64,000 bases of DNA from positions 3,588,715 to 3,652,714 of the forward strand of contig JAFMSR010000017.1 in the NCBI GenBank assembly GCA_022818135.1, in the 5' to 3' direction. Shown here one piece after another: positions 23,341-34,010 of this stretch (position 1 is its first letter; every line of letters begins with the position of its first letter). The DNA is from Saxidomus purpurata (Eukaryota; Mollusca; Bivalvia; Venerida; Veneridae). A program made the position numbers and the translations under genes. Below the pieces are notes generated by a model. It was not told the origin of the DNA. It saw only the letters and a list, made by a program, of their open reading frames with translations, and did not search any database.

Positions 23341-23412
23341 AGGTTCCACCGAGATTTGAACTCGCATCGCAGGATTCAGAGTCCTGAGTGCTAACCATTA
23401 CACCATGGAACC
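23341..23412 (-). tRNA. tRNA-Gln (CTG), one T-stem mismatch
   Basis: 72-nt minus-strand copy with intact acceptor, D and anticodon arms and anticodon CTG. The first T-stem pair is G-G (GCGAG against CTCGG), a single change from the reference copies. An AAAA run on the plus strand gives a minimal terminator. Likely functional or only slightly impaired. Confidence 0.9.
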
Positions 23413-23819
23413 ACACACTTTTACCTACTTTTTTATTCATATTTAAAGCCGTCATGAGTACATGTATTTTAGATACTGTAAATGAAATCGTTATGAAATA
23501 AAATCCTTTATAAGAATGAATTTGATATTGAACCATTGGAACGGAAAAGCCAAATGATCTGGAGTTGTTCGCTTTTGCACCAACATCGGGAGCGTATTAT
23601 TTATGAAATGAATATATATACAGTATACTCTCTATAGTAACCTCGACGTCTTCAAGAACTTGGTTGAAAAAAAAAACACTCTTAAATTCGTTTTGTCGAC
23701 AAAAGCTAATCAGTATTATTTTCATATTTTACTGACATTTAGTAAATAAATACAACACAAATTTCTTATAATAATTTGCTTAACTGCATTACACAATCTG
23801 CATCTACTCTTGCAAAATA

Positions 23820-23891
23820 AGGTTCTACCGAGATTTGAACTCGGATCGCTGGATTCAAAGTCCAGAGTGCTAACCATTACACCATAGAACC
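23820..23891 (-). tRNA. tRNA-Gln (TTG)
   Basis: Same 72-nt sequence as the gene at 20,084, with all arms paired and anticodon TTG. It sits about 480 bp from the CTG copy at 23,341, the same order as the CTG/TTG pairs at 21,187/21,807 and 22,164/22,765. Confidence 0.95.
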
Positions 23892-24716
23892 GTTCACGCT
23901 GCGTAGATGGAGAAAAAAGAATTAAAATATAGCGCATATGTTATACAAAACAACAACAAGTATTATCCCAAATATGGCAATAATAAAATACATGTAATAA
24001 TAATACCGGGTAGATAAAGATGGCGAGGGCTGTCACTATTTGACAGAGTCTATTTCACCATCTAAAATGACCAAGTTACTGGCAGTCCTGATGCTAACAT
24101 ACATTTCTCATGTTACTTTTAAATCTGATCTCACCATTAAAAGTTCATCAAGAGATTTAATAACATGATAAACAAAATGAACAAAGAAGTTTTCCCTTTT
24201 AATAAGTATTATATTAAATTTCATGATCTCGGATTAGCTATAGAAAATCTATTGTATACTTGCGCGATTATTTGTACAGATTTGAATTAATTCTTTAATT
24301 CTACAAAAGGTTTTGACATATTGTTTGGGTTATTGGATTTGGATACGATATTGTATGGCATATTGTGGTTGGACTTTTTCTTTTAAACCACATTAAAGCA
24401 ATGATTTGACATCTGGTTTATAACATATTTGCACAGACTTGCGACTGCTTTATGTTTCATGTACATGTACATGTGTACATGATCTTACAATAATCTGTTT
24501 CTCATTCGTTCACGTTTTATTACTGATACTTCCGAATTATTAGCGGATTCAGCTGAATCCGCATGCTTGCTCATGTAATCTACCATCAAAACGAACTGAA
24601 AGTAGCTGGTGATAACCTGGATTCAGAGTATAAAATTTTGAAATTTTCTTTAAAAAAAATATGATATTATAAAGCATAATTTGTATTCATGAATATAACG
24701 GTATAGAAACAATCTA

Positions 24717-24765
24717 CGGTTCCGCCGAGATTCGAACTCGGACTGCTGGTCATGTTGCAGATCCT
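24717..24765 (-). pseudogene. Truncated tRNA 3' half
   Basis: Only the acceptor 3' strand and T arm survive: on the plus strand CGGTTCCGCCGAGATTCGAA then CTCGGACTGCTGG. Beyond that the sequence diverges. It could be a tRNA-Gln relic or another tRNA species. Confidence 0.6.
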
Positions 24766-24770
24766 GTGTG

Positions 24771-25434
24771 ATTTGCAATGTTTATCTAAGATCAAAGTAG
24801 CATTAGTTTAGAGTCATTAGTGCAGCTTCTGTAGCCCATGACTGTGTAACTTTTACAGAGATCCAGGGTTTGTAAAACATGAACTGCATAATTTCATTCC
24901 GTGATATAAACATAGAGGAGTTTTACACAGAGTCCGTCCGTAAGTCAGTCCATTACGATATTTCTGTCATTTCATTCTTAACGCATTTTTACCGCTTAGT
25001 TTCGGCTCAAATGGATGGGATCGACTTGCATAATTATTCTAGTGTAGGAATATTCGCATAGCATAGCTGAAGATGATAAAAGTTTGCTCAAAAATAAGAT
25101 CTGTCATACCATGGCGTACATACCTGTGACATTCATGAAGATATTTTGCTTCAAATTCGTGCAGTATGTATACATTACAAAACATAAAATTTTGCACACT
25201 TCTCCAAACGGGTAAGGTATAAGCCCTTTAAACCAATTTGATATTTTAGACAGGACGGTCTCAACTAGTCTATATATAGGCAATACTGCTGGTAACATTC
25301 AAGCAAACATAACTACAGTTCATCATTCCCTTTTAGTAGATTCGGCTCCCCTTTTCATACATATGCAGTGAAACGTGTAGTTACATAATCAGAAAGCTGC
25401 AGTCGGCAATATTCCAATGTCCACTGTATATATA
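24771..25434. other. Non-coding stretch with no recognised gene
   Basis: AT-rich sequence without repeat arms or domains. A perfect 20-bp palindrome (GCGGATTCAGCTGAATCCGC) lies just to the left of this stretch at about 24,543-24,562. Confidence 0.45.
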
Positions 25435-25581
25435 TACAGTCAAACCTGTGAACAAAGACCACCACTGGGAAGCTACAAATGTGGTCTTTGTTTGCAGGTG
25501 TTAATACAAGAGAACAATAGTGAACTGTGATCTCCCTGTGGTCTTTATTCGGATGTGGTCGATAACACAGGTTTGACTGTA
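25435..25581. mobile_element. Small MITE with TA-flanked inverted ends, 147 bp
   Basis: The ends are TACAGTCAAACCTGTG and its exact complement CACAGGTTTGACTGTA, so the element is CAGTCAAACCTGTG...CACAGGTTTGACTG flanked by TA on both sides. TA target duplication and this size fit the Tc1/mariner-type MITE class. Internal inverted copies of GGTCTTTGT/ACAAAGACC add further hairpin potential. No coding capacity. Confidence 0.85.
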
Positions 25582-26240
25582 CCTGAAGGTTGTGAACCCA
25601 ACTATGTTCAATGAGTCCCCTAAATACCCGCTGCTTAGATACAAACTCTAATCAACACTGTCGCCTTCACATGGTCATCATGATAAATGCCAGGAACTGA
25701 GTTAAACCTACGTATGGACGAAAGACTTTTTGTCAAACCAGATCCATCTCATTTGTTTAACATTGTGACGGTTATCTCTGAGAAAAAAACACTTCCAGCT
25801 CCTCTGGCTCAGCTGCGAAAATGAGAGAAGGGCATAAAATTACGTATAGCGAGAGAAAAATGCAAGCGCTATCTCAGATAGATGTCTACATCAAGATGGA
25901 ATTTCCTCACAGCTTCCTCGCATTGTTCTACTGGCATTCATCTGTTTATCACCCATCAGTATCAACAAGAAATAATGTCAAAAACAACCCCAAAAAATGA
26001 TTTTCTAACGCAATGTTCGGCACCTACATCGTTCCACCTCGTGAGCTCGCTTAGGATCATTAAAGTATTGGCCTACGTCACCAAAACTGCTTTATAGTAT
26101 CATTACGTTGTTTATGAATTGTTTTCATAATCTGCGCATTTTATGCGATTATCTTACCTGTGATATTTCCTTCCCAGGCTGAACCAATGTAGCATTTCTT
26201 TCTGAACCGTTAGGACAAATCACTCAACTCTTTTGGTTCT
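25582..26240. other. Non-coding stretch with no recognised gene
   Basis: No domain, tRNA or repeat structure was recognised between the MITE and the minisatellite region. Confidence 0.45.
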
Positions 26241-26299
26241 TTCCTAGATACTAGATTCCTAGATACTAGATTCCTAGATACTATATTCCTAGATACTAT
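26241..26299 (+). repeat. 15-bp tandem repeat
   Basis: Four consecutive copies of TTCCTAGATACTAGA, the last two with TAGA changed to TATA or TATG, immediately before the larger minisatellite. Confidence 0.93.
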
Positions 26300-28150
26300 G
26301 TGAATGTCATGTTATGGTCAATGCCATGCATACCGTGTACGGGGGCAATGTCTTGGTCGTGTCATAGTCAATGTCGTGCATACAGTGAACGAAGGAAATA
26401 ACATGGTCGTGTCATGGTCATACAGTTTAAAAAGGAAATGTCATGATCAATGTCGTGCATTGTGGAGCCGCCGTGGCGCAATGGTAGCGCGTTCGCCTCA
26501 GGATCGAAGGGCCCCGGGTTCGATCCCTACCATGCCATGTCGTAGGTCCTTAGGCAAGACACAAATAATTCCACATTGCCTCTCTCTCTTCGAGGTTGAT
26601 TCCATCTGGAATGAGTCTCGAGAGCGATTAATATAAGTTGTAAGAACTTGTTTCGCAATCGAGAATAAATAAATTAGTATAAACTAATGTCGTGCATACA
26701 GTGTTCGAGAGAAATGTCATGGTCGTGTCATGGTATTTTTAACGTCAAAATGGTGCATACAGTGTATGGGGAAAATGTCATAGACAATGCCGTAAATACA
26801 GAGTACATAGAAATGTCAAGGTTGTGTCACATTCAATGCCGTGCACACATTGTACTAGGGGAACCGTCATGGTCATGCCAGACTCGTGCATACAGTGTAC
26901 GGGGGAAATGTCATGGTCGTTTCATAAACAATGACGTGCATACAGTGTACGGGAGGAATTGTCATGGTCGTTTCATGGTCAATGACGTGCACACAGTGTA
27001 CTGGAGGAAATGTCATGGTCATGCCATAGTCAATGTCGTGCATACAGTGTATGGGGTGTCATGGTAAATGCTGTGCATACAATATACGTGGGAAATGCCA
27101 CGGTCATGTCATGGTCAATGTCGTTCAAATACAATGTCGTGCATACAGTGTACTGCGGGGAAAACGTCATGCTCAGAGTCGTGCATACAGTGTATAGGGG
27201 AAATGCCATGGTCGTGTTATGATCAGTGTAGTGCATACACTGTACGGGTAAAATACAATGGTTGTTTCATGGTCAATGTTGTGCATACAGTGTACGGAGG
27301 AAATGTCATGGTCGTGTCATGGTCAGTGTTGTGCATAAAGTATACGGGTAAAATGTAATGATCGTGTCATGGTCAGCGTCGTACATACAGTGTACGGGGG
27401 AAATGTCATGGTCGTGTCATAGTCAATGGCGGACATAAAGTATAAAGGAGAAATGTCATGGTTGTGACGTGGTCAATGTCGTGCATACAGTGTACTGGGG
27501 AAATGCCATGGGCGTGTTAAAGTCGATGTTGTGCATACAGTGTACTAGAGAAATGTCATCGTCAATGTCGTGCATACAGTTTACTGGGGAAATGTCATCG
27601 TCAATGTTGTGCATACAGTGTAATTGGGTGCTCATCAGTCGGCATATAGTTTACTGGAATGTCATCGTGAATGTCGTGCATACAGTTTACTGGGGAAATG
27701 TATCGTCAATGTCGTGCATACAGTATACTCGGGAAATGTCACGGTTGTGCCATGGTTAATGTCGTGCATACAGTGTACTGGGGAAATGCCATGGTCGTGT
27801 TATAGTCAATGTTGTGCATACAGTTTACTGGGGAAATGTCATCGTCAATGTTGTGCATACAGTGTACTAGGAAAATGTTATCGTCAATGTCGTGCATACA
27901 GTGTACTAGGGAAATGTCATCGTCAATGTCGTGCATGTGGTGTGGGGAAATGTCAGCCATGAACAGTTTACTGGGGAAATGTCATTGTCAATGCCATGTA
28001 TACAGTTTACTGGAAAGTATGGCCTGGATAAAGTTATGGGGAAATGTCATCGTCAATGCCATGTATAAAGTTTACTGGGGAAATGTCATCGTCAATGTCA
28101 TGCATACAGTGTTCACGGGAAATGCCATGCATACAGTGTTCACGGAAAAT
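26300..28150 (+). repeat. Minisatellite of 50-bp units shifting to 39-bp units
   Basis: Repeats of GTCGTGCATACAGTGTAC followed by GGGGGAAATGTCATGGTC. In the left and middle part (clear at about 27,280-27,530) the unit is 50 bp, ending TCGTGTCATG. From about 27,530 the unit is mostly 39 bp, having lost 11 bp of that end (AATGTCATC then GTCAATG). The right end degrades at 27,950-28,150. Long open frames on both strands in the right part arise because 39 is a multiple of three, and are not called. A SINE interrupts the left part at 26,463-26,688. Confidence 0.92.
26463..26688 (+). repeat. SINE type B, full-length reference copy
   Basis: The head has A box TGGCGCAATGG and B box GGTTCGATCCC within GGAGCCGCCGTGGCGCAATG and onward. 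The body reads TTAGGCAAGACACAAATAAT, then CTTCGAGGTTGATTCC. The tail reads GAGTCTCGAGAGCGATTAAT, TTGTAAGAACTTGTTTCGCA and AATAAATAAATTAGTATAAA. The array motif AATGTCGTGCAT occurs on both sides (before the head and directly after the tail) and is a possible target-site duplication, though the host array also contains it. The head resembles tRNA-Trp in the D arm. Confidence 0.9.
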
Positions 28151-28466
28151 GCGCCAGAGAGACCAGTTATTGTTTTAAATATACATTTTTTTAGAAACAA
28201 AATACTTTTAGTGTAGTATTTTGAAGCCCATCTTGCACCTTTATATATAAAAGGGAGGTAATTTAAAATTCCCATTTAGTTCCAAGGCTAGAAATTGAAT
28301 GCTGAGAAATAAAATGAATTCTTCAAGAAAATATTAATTCTTCAAGAAAATATTAATTTGTATATCTCAAATTATTCTTATCTTTTCATATTTTTTAATA
28401 TGTGTTCTTTACACTGGTGATATATTAAAAAGTTAGCATACACTCGTCAGCTCATCTGTAAATGTG

Positions 28467-28535
<69 letters not shown>

Positions 28536-29076
28536 CAGAAATGTGAGAACCCAACAAACATCGAGCCTAACTTTAATAATCCATTCATAAAAATCGCCCA
28601 CTCAATTATTGTTGACGTCACACAACACGCGTAACATATTTATTGTAGTTATATTTCCCACAAACTAAAAATCACAGTAAAAATCATTTCAGCAAAAAGG
28701 TATGCTATAATTGGTGCATCACTTTTACATATATTTCTTGCAGACGACAACTCAAAATGTCTGGCACGCGCCACCATGACAACGTTTGTTTTCTCAGCAT
28801 CTGGAACTACTTTCGGGAGCTGTTTTATTCTGGAAGCACTATTTCTTTTCTACCATTTATCACAAGTAATTATGAAATTACCGCAAAAACTTTCTTATTA
28901 TGACACCTGATCATCTTGATTCCGTACAAAACAATGATGGCAGAAATAAATCTCGTCTGCCGGGTATACATGTATAGTACATTGATTACATTCTTCGAGC
29001 CTCACAGGGGTTCTGGAAGAACATTTTAAACTTGCTGTTTGAACAAAATAGGAAAGTATGAGGTATTATTAAAATA
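28151..29076. other. Non-coding stretch containing a long (CT)n tract
   Basis: A tandem duplication with AATTCTTCAAGAAAATATT lies at 28,317-28,357. No gene recognised apart from the microsatellite listed separately. Confidence 0.5.
28466..28536. repeat. (CT)n microsatellite
   Basis: About 70 bp of CT dinucleotides with one TTT interruption near 28,479. Confidence 0.96.
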
Positions 29077-29146
29077 AGGTTACATAGAGACTTGAATCCT
29101 GATTGCAAGAGCCACAGGCCTAAGTGTCAACCACCCTGCACAAACG
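29077..29146 (-). pseudogene. Possible tRNA-Gln relic
   Basis: The plus strand shows AAGGTTACATAGAGACTTGA, then GATTGCAAGAGCCACAGGCC and TAAGTGTCAACCA. These match the order of the tRNA-Gln minus-strand copies (acceptor, T arm, anticodon, D arm) with many changes. It may equally be chance or a SINE head. Confidence 0.35.
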
Positions 29147-30961
29147 TGTTATCGACATTGGTACGTCCTCAGTATGTAACGGGACTGTAACCTGACCACC
29201 TTAATGTGGTTATTTTGTATCCCTTACCTCGGTACATGATCGGTGCACAAGGTCTTGAGTTACTGCTCAATCGAACCAAGTTTCAAGTTCAAGTTACTCC
29301 TAATATTTTTTTATGAATCTGTGCTTTTCATACAGGTTTAGATACTAGAACCAGCTATTAAAGTAACAGTCTGTGATACACTTGAATCCAAACTCGTCTC
29401 TCCACGTATAATGAGTTCTACGTTCATGATAGATTCATTAAATAATATTATAGTACATGACTTTGTGTGTCATGCCAATAATAACGAGCCCATAATGACA
29501 GGGACCACAACGGAAATAAGGTTAAATTCAGTGTCCCCTTTTTGTGTCATCCCTGGTATCGATGTGCGTTTCGTGGTGTAAAATATATACATGTATGATT
29601 GTGAATAGTCTGGTTGCCATAGGTAACTTGTTATACCATGCATTGTTTTATTGCCGTGTTTTATTATGTATATGTACACAATCTATACTATCTATCTAAT
29701 CTATCTAGCAAACTCACGACCAATTAAACTATAACTGTCCGTCAATTTCAGACGACAACTGTCCGTCAATTTCATCCGACAACTGTGGCTATTTCTCAGT
29801 ACGTTTAGCCAGAGTCATCCATAAAAGTATATTTCTATGTCTCTGGTATATATAACATATAGAAACAAGTGTCAAATTCACCAAACGCTCCTAGAGCGAA
29901 TGTTTTTAAGTTTTCATTTAGCATATCACCTATTTTTGTCCCGCTCAAGTTAAACACTGAGTCAAGCCCCGTGATTCTGTCTTGCATTCAGGATCTATAA
30001 TTCTGAAAAGCACTGGACAGAATTGTGTCCCTTTACATTTATATTATTGCTTCGTCTGCAACACGTTCAGCATCTGAAGTGGTTTCAACAGAAATGTTAT
30101 AAAGGAGATGTCCCTTTGATGATAAGTTACTCACAATAACCAGAAAGATTGAAGTTGAAAATCCAAGTGATTTTCAGTAACGTTTACATTCTGATTCAAA
30201 TGTAGCCCAAGGTTTTTGACGCTAGTATTCCTATTTCTCATTAAATATAGCCAACTGACACCGTAACAATAAAAAAAGATCAAATTAGTTATGGAAGCCA
30301 GACTGAATTCAAATGCAGTCGTATACTGCGTTACTGATGCAGATATAGATACATATTATTAAATTACTAGTAGATTCAATTATTCATTTTTAATCTCTGA
30401 GAATATATTTTTTATATTAAAAACATTTGCATGTAATCTTTTAATACAACCATTGATGTTAATTGAACAGTCACTGGAATGTCACGTGGTCACACTTCTG
30501 ACATTGGCGTATAATTATCCGGCCATCTGCTCGTGTATGTTGACACCTCGTATATTACAGACGACAAGATTAAGATCGTCTGCTAATTGGTTTCAGAAGG
30601 AAACATCCCGCTGGGAGCATCAGATCATAATTGACCAAAATGCACCATAGTCTGACCAATATTAAAAGCACGTGTAGGTTTAACCACTGGTGGTATGGGT
30701 GTTCATGCTGAGTTCTGCGTCCTCCTTTTTTACGCTCATAATATCGAGAATCCTTTCTTAATACGTAAAGAAAAAGTTAATCCAGTTGAGCCGATTATGG
30801 CTTATTATGTACATTCAGAGACACGGTCTTCGGTATACAGTTTCTGTTCAAAGTAGATTATGAAGAACATTCCGTAAGTAGGAAGGGGTCTTTGACCACC
30901 AGACATAGTTCACCTTCATTTCATCTTGAAAAACATTAGTTATGCAAAAGTCGGGAGACAC
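29147..30961. other. Non-coding stretch with a small tandem duplication
   Basis: ACAACTGTCCGTCAATTTCA occurs twice in tandem at about 29,733-29,775, with a third partial copy. No gene, tRNA or transposon arms recognised. Confidence 0.45.
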
Positions 30962-31221
30962 TCAAAATCCCCTTGGTCGAAATCCCCTTGGTCCAAAAAT
31001 GGCATAGTAGTCATAATCCCCTCAATGGATTTTACATTGTAATTGCAATAGTTTTATTTTATTTCAATCATTCGCTCTTGAAAAGTAAAACTGGAGACAC
31101 ATACACCATTTAGTAACTTTTTTCATTCTTTATGCTTTCCACATGTAAAATCCATTGAGGGGATTATGATTACTATATGCCATTTTTTTGACCAAGGGGA
31201 TTTCGACCAAGGAGATTTTGA
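30962..31221. mobile_element. Fold-back MITE with arms of about 80 bp, 260 bp in all
   Basis: The left arm runs TCAAAATCCCCTTGGTCGAA, ATCCCCTTGGTCC, ATGGCATAGTAGTCATAATC, CCCTCAATGGATTTTACAT. The right arm is the reverse complement, ending TTTCGACCAAGGAGATTTTG. Each arm begins with a doubled CCCCTTGGTC motif. The loop of about 90 bp is AT-rich and non-coding. No clear target-site duplication. Confidence 0.87.
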
Positions 31222-33690
31222 TGTACACTCGCAAAAGTCATGTAGGTACGAAAGTATAGAATTTACCCAGCCTTCGTGTAAAAATAGAATATTACTGAGA
31301 GTGTCCAAGTTGAGGATGGCAAATACGAGGCTAACAAAAAAAGTGAAAGAATAGGAAGCCGGAAGCCCTAAGGGATTTTTTTGTATCTAAATATTTGTTG
31401 TGGAAACGGATTAAATTATCAGAATATTGCATGGGCATTATCTCTATGGTCTTGTGTTTCGTTTCCACAAGACTTATATCAGTTTTCTTTTGTATTTTTG
31501 TAAGTTTTCATACAGGTCTGCACTTAGTTTTCGTGTGTACTTTTTTGTGAGGGTGTCGATTTGTTATGAAGTCTGATAGTATTCTGTAGTTTAGGTCTTG
31601 TTTTTCGTTTTGGCAAGACTAGTAACGTACACAGACCTTTGCTTGTCAGACACTTAACAGTCAATATAGTTTTACTTTGCATTTGTTTCTAGTAAATGTA
31701 TATTCATACATAAAATTTGATAAACTATGTTGTTTGAAGATTGTAAATGTCATTGTTTGTATTTGTATCGTTTGTACATATTATGTATATATATTCATTC
31801 TCTGTTTCTGCATTCTCTTGTATTATGCTCTTCAAATATGGAGAAAATAAACGTTATATTATAAATTTTGTTGTAATATTTTGCTTATCACCTGTAACTA
31901 AAATTTTCTGTTCCGATTTACGATTTGTGATTCTTTGATGTAGGGCCCGTATTTTATATACTGCATTTATTGTAATAATACGGAACATGTTTGACGTAAA
32001 AAAAAGAGAAATATATCGCATTGATTGGTAAAATATAAAATACATACATTTAATATAAATGTATTGAAACAATCAGACACCTACATCTTTTGCAGTAAAA
32101 TGGAAGTATACTAGTACATTAATTTAAATGATAACATAAACGTCAATATAGATAATAGTTTCTGTGGCAATATTTCATTGACGTTCAAGCACTAGATTAT
32201 TTAAAATTATTTTAAAATTTGCATTAATCATTTAACTGGAAAACATCTCAACTTGTGTAACAACATTCCGTTGGTTTCGAATAAATTTTTTTTATTAATG
32301 TTTTTGTTTTGGAAAAGTCTATTATCCGACAAAGAGAAGACCGTTATGCGTACTTTGAGAATATACGGTATCCGATAACCGATCCATATCCGATTTCACT
32401 GCAATTATACGCTAAACAAAGGACACACATTTATACTATTCTGTGGGGGATAATATGTGGTTTATGAGTCGGAAAAGTACAGACAAATGGTTTTTGTAAA
32501 TAAATGATAAATTATTTACCATAATGTCGTTAATGGCTTGCTTGAAAAATGACAATTCAAAGTTTGAAAATGAAATATACATGTAAATCACTGTAACATG
32601 GTGTTACGGTTAATCAATTCTGAACAAAGTACTTTTCAATTACATTTTAAAAGTATTTGTGTAACATAAAAAAATCTAGCACATGGATGATTTTAACTAT
32701 TTTGCTGATAATGAAATGCCACGGCTTTCATTGTCTTGTGACTAATATATGGACACAATATGGTTCATTACTCGTACAGTAAAATAGCTGAATCAGCAAC
32801 TTTAAGAGCCTCGATTTTGCCCTCTTAATGAAGAGTAGTTCATTTCAAAGTTTAGCGGTAAACCCTAATTTCGTCTTGTTCTGTTTTCAGTCATTTTTAG
32901 GCACAGCCTGTCTATCTGTAAATTGTGTCCGTTTCTTTTTTGTCCCAGATAAAATATTAATTGACAATGCTTACAGCATTATAGCTGCAATTTTATTGAA
33001 TTTCAATGCTTTAAACAGATCATATTGTACACAAACCTTAAATGAAAAATTATCTTCCTCTGAGCCCGACAATAGTATTGTAGACTGAAATTGTGTATTT
33101 ATTTATTTATTTTATGGGACACATTGAATGAATGAATACTTCACACAACTGATACCATACCTTTGTTCATACAGAGTTTAACCGTTTCTTTCACGTCTGA
33201 ATAATGAAAAATATTGAGCGTACCGTTTTGCAAAATTTTCGTACAAAAGAAATTCACATTTCTGTTCCATTCAGCAGACGAGAACTTCGATTTTTGGTGT
33301 CATAGATGCCAACTTTGAAATAAAAACAAACATAAAATGTTTGCTTATTACATAAAATGTCAGCAAGATCATCGGGCTGAGAACTCTCTCATTCCCTCTC
33401 CAACTTGGTTTTATGTATCTTCCAACTACAGGACATTTGTATAGTACATGTATGTAAAATTGTTTTACGCTCCTAGATATTTTTTCCGCAACGGTAAGAC
33501 AATCTTAGAACTGTGTGTTTTAAAGCCATGTTTCCAAGAATCTAGTCTACCAGCGGTTACTTCCCTTTGACCAGAAGACAGTTCTTTCATGCACGATAAA
33601 AAATTGATATATTCTTTTTTCATTGATTGTTTATAATTCCCGGGCGACCCTGAGACTTCTCCCTGGGTGAACTTGCCAAGACTCTTTTTT
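31222..33690. other. AT-rich non-coding stretch with no recognised gene
   Basis: Very AT-rich. No domain is recognisable in the short open frames, including the 86-codon frame at 32,828. A short ATTT run occurs at about 33,096-33,112. Confidence 0.45.
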
Positions 33691-34010
33691 GGTTCTGATA
33701 CGCGGAGTGGGAAGACCCGTTGCCAAGACTCCTGTCAGGCGCAGGTTGAACAGCGTTGAAGGACAGATGCAGATATAAGGAAATCCGGGTACCAGACCCT
33801 AGCTATTTTACGAATAGACGCCTTGGTTCTTTTTCACATGCCAGGTGTATAGCACCGATACACGTGAGACTACCTCTGGGTTTCTAACCAGTTCATCTTT
33901 AGACGAGTGGGAAACACTGAAAAGCGTTTCTGAAATTGCCAGTGCCCCGCTCGGGATTCGAACCGGGGACCCTCTGATATATTCGCACAAGCCATACGTT
34001 TTTTTCTATA
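33691..34010 (-). repeat. Probable tRNA-headed SINE, third family
   Basis: On the plus strand the segment CGCTCGGGATTCGAACCGGG is a strong B-box complement (GGTTCGAATCCC), with head-like sequence to its right. The body to the left contains CTTTAGACGAGTGGGAAACA and CAGGTGTATAGCACCGATAC. No second copy occurs in this window, so the family assignment and ends are tentative. Confidence 0.5.

Larger units (their letters stand above)
18680..24770. repeat. tRNA-Gln gene cluster with tandem units of about 1.0-1.2 kb
   Basis: Twelve tRNA-Gln copies lie in 6 kb: six full-length genes and six broken copies. From 21,187 rightward, CTG and TTG copies alternate. The spacers also repeat: blocks such as ATACTGTAAATGAAA, TAAGAATGAATTTGATA and GTCGTTCGTT after each CTG copy are seen near 21,320, 22,270 and 23,480. 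Spacers before the TTG copies share AAATAAATACAACACAA and TCATCTACATTGGCAAAATA-like blocks. A further spacer pair (about 20,950-21,120 and 23,130-23,300) is also similar. This is tandem duplication of a two-tRNA unit followed by decay of some members. Confidence 0.85.

Noticed and set aside
26304..28216. Several overlapping frames of 70-135 codons with CIQCTGEM-like repeats
   Set aside because: They follow the 39- and 50-bp units and occur on both strands; there is no independent coding evidence.
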